Below are positions 4,890 to 5,292 of a stretch of 5,292 nucleotides of DNA, one piece after another. Position numbers and translations under genes: made by a program. Origin of the DNA: Chitinophagaceae bacterium (GTDB lineage: Bacteria > Bacteroidota > Bacteroidia > Chitinophagales > Chitinophagaceae); assembly GCA_003132765.1 (NCBI GenBank), contig PKYU01000282.1:1-5292 (forward strand), written 5' to 3'. The first letter of the stretch is position 1; each line of letters begins with the position of its first letter. Under the pieces are notes generated by a model. That model saw only the letters and a list, made by a program, of their open reading frames with translations. It was not told where the DNA came from and ran no database searches.

Positions 4890-5292
4890 TTAGTTGCCCA
4901 TATACTCTTTCAAAAGATGAGATCTTGAAGCGGAACGAAGTTTGGAAAGAGCCTTATCTTTTATTTGGCGAACTCTTTCCCTGGTCAGATTAAATCTTAA
5001 TCCAATGTCTTCAAGGCTCATAGTTTGATCAACATTTATTCCATAGAATAGACAAATCACTTCTTTTTGTCTTTCTGTAAGCATAGTCAATGATCTCGCT
5101 ATTTCTTTTTTCAATGAATCATTGAATAATATCTGCTTATCTGCACTATCAGCATTATTATTTATCAATACGTCAATTAATGTATTTTCTTCACCCTCAC
5201 TTAAAGGAGAATCCATGCTTAGGTGACGAGCAGCCATGTTTAAAGTTGCAGAAACCTCTTCCACTTCCAGGCCAAGATAAGTAGCAACTTCT
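4890..5292 (-). CDS. rpoD: Primary sigma factor RpoD/SigA, C-terminal part (5' end outside window)
   Basis: The frame is open to the window edge; the GTG at 5264 is internal (Val), not a start, since EVATYLGLE before it belongs to the sigma region-3 helix-turn-helix. 133 residues are visible, nearly half of a Bacteroidota RpoD (about 290 aa, without the long N-terminal region of E. coli). In order: region 3 (EVATYLGLEVEEVSATL...), the linker MDSPLSEGEENTLIDVL, region 4.1 (LTERQKEVICLFYGI) and the region 4.2 helix-turn-helix (SLEDIGLRFNLTRERVRQIKDKALSKLR), which reads the upstream promoter box. The protein ends LLKEYMGN. It directs core RNA polymerase to housekeeping promoters, in this phylum of the TTTG/TAnnTTTG kind, one of which is visible before the peroxiredoxin gene. 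A strong terminator follows. An alternative sigma is unlikely given the linker and the conserved region 4. Confidence 0.95.
   Translation of the reverse strand, partial: EVATYLGLEVEEVSATLNMAARHLSMDSPLSEGEENTLIDVLINNNADSADKQILFNDSLKKEIARSLTMLTERQKEVICLFYGINVDQTMSLEDIGLRFNLTRERVRQIKDKALSKLRSASRSHLLKEYMGN

Noticed and set aside
5262..5264. GTG as the rpoD start codon
   Set aside because: The frame is open to the window edge and upstream residues match sigma region 3; the GTG is an internal Val.

Overview
The window looks like a chromosomal piece of a Bacteroidota (Bacteroidetes) genome. Three things point there: the short-type primary sigma factor, a perfect TAnnTTTG promoter element with almost no Shine-Dalgarno sequences before the start codons, and AT-rich composition with a RluB-type enzyme carrying a long Lys-rich N-terminal tail. 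This placement is by pattern; I could not run a search. Most of the genes are housekeeping or stress functions, apart from a transposon-derived gene at the left edge.

Left part (1-932): the C-terminal three quarters of a TnpB (IS200/IS605 OrfB) RNA-guided nuclease. Its RuvC D-E-D residues and zinc finger are intact, and the 5' end lies outside the window. The last 25 codons or so and the stop codon also encode a compact series of hairpins ending at TTCAC, which is what an omega-RNA (reRNA) scaffold and transposon right end look like. The bases from 933 on would then be the guide, and they lie directly in front of the next gene.

Middle left (981-2765): a two-gene operon of pseudouridine synthases from different subfamilies, an RsuA/RluB-type enzyme and then a short RluA-type enzyme 9 nt downstream. 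The second gene converges with a peroxiredoxin gene so tightly that both stop codons share one CTAG.

Middle right (2762-3934): a 1-Cys (Prx6-type) peroxiredoxin on the minus strand and a four-cysteine Rrf2-family regulator on the plus strand, transcribed divergently from a 117-bp spacer. The spacer holds a perfect TAnnTTTG element for the peroxiredoxin and a palindrome with an IscR type-1-like layout. I infer an Fe-S or thiol-sensing regulator controlling itself and the peroxiredoxin.

Right part (3935-5292): a 264-bp convergent spacer, then rimM (30S assembly factor), then the 3' end of rpoD, both on the minus strand. A strong intrinsic terminator follows rpoD, so rimM probably has its own promoter. 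The most interesting items are the omega-RNA/TnpB 3' end with its readable guide and the Rrf2-peroxiredoxin control region. I found no CRISPR array, tRNA or rRNA, and no clearly unprecedented system.
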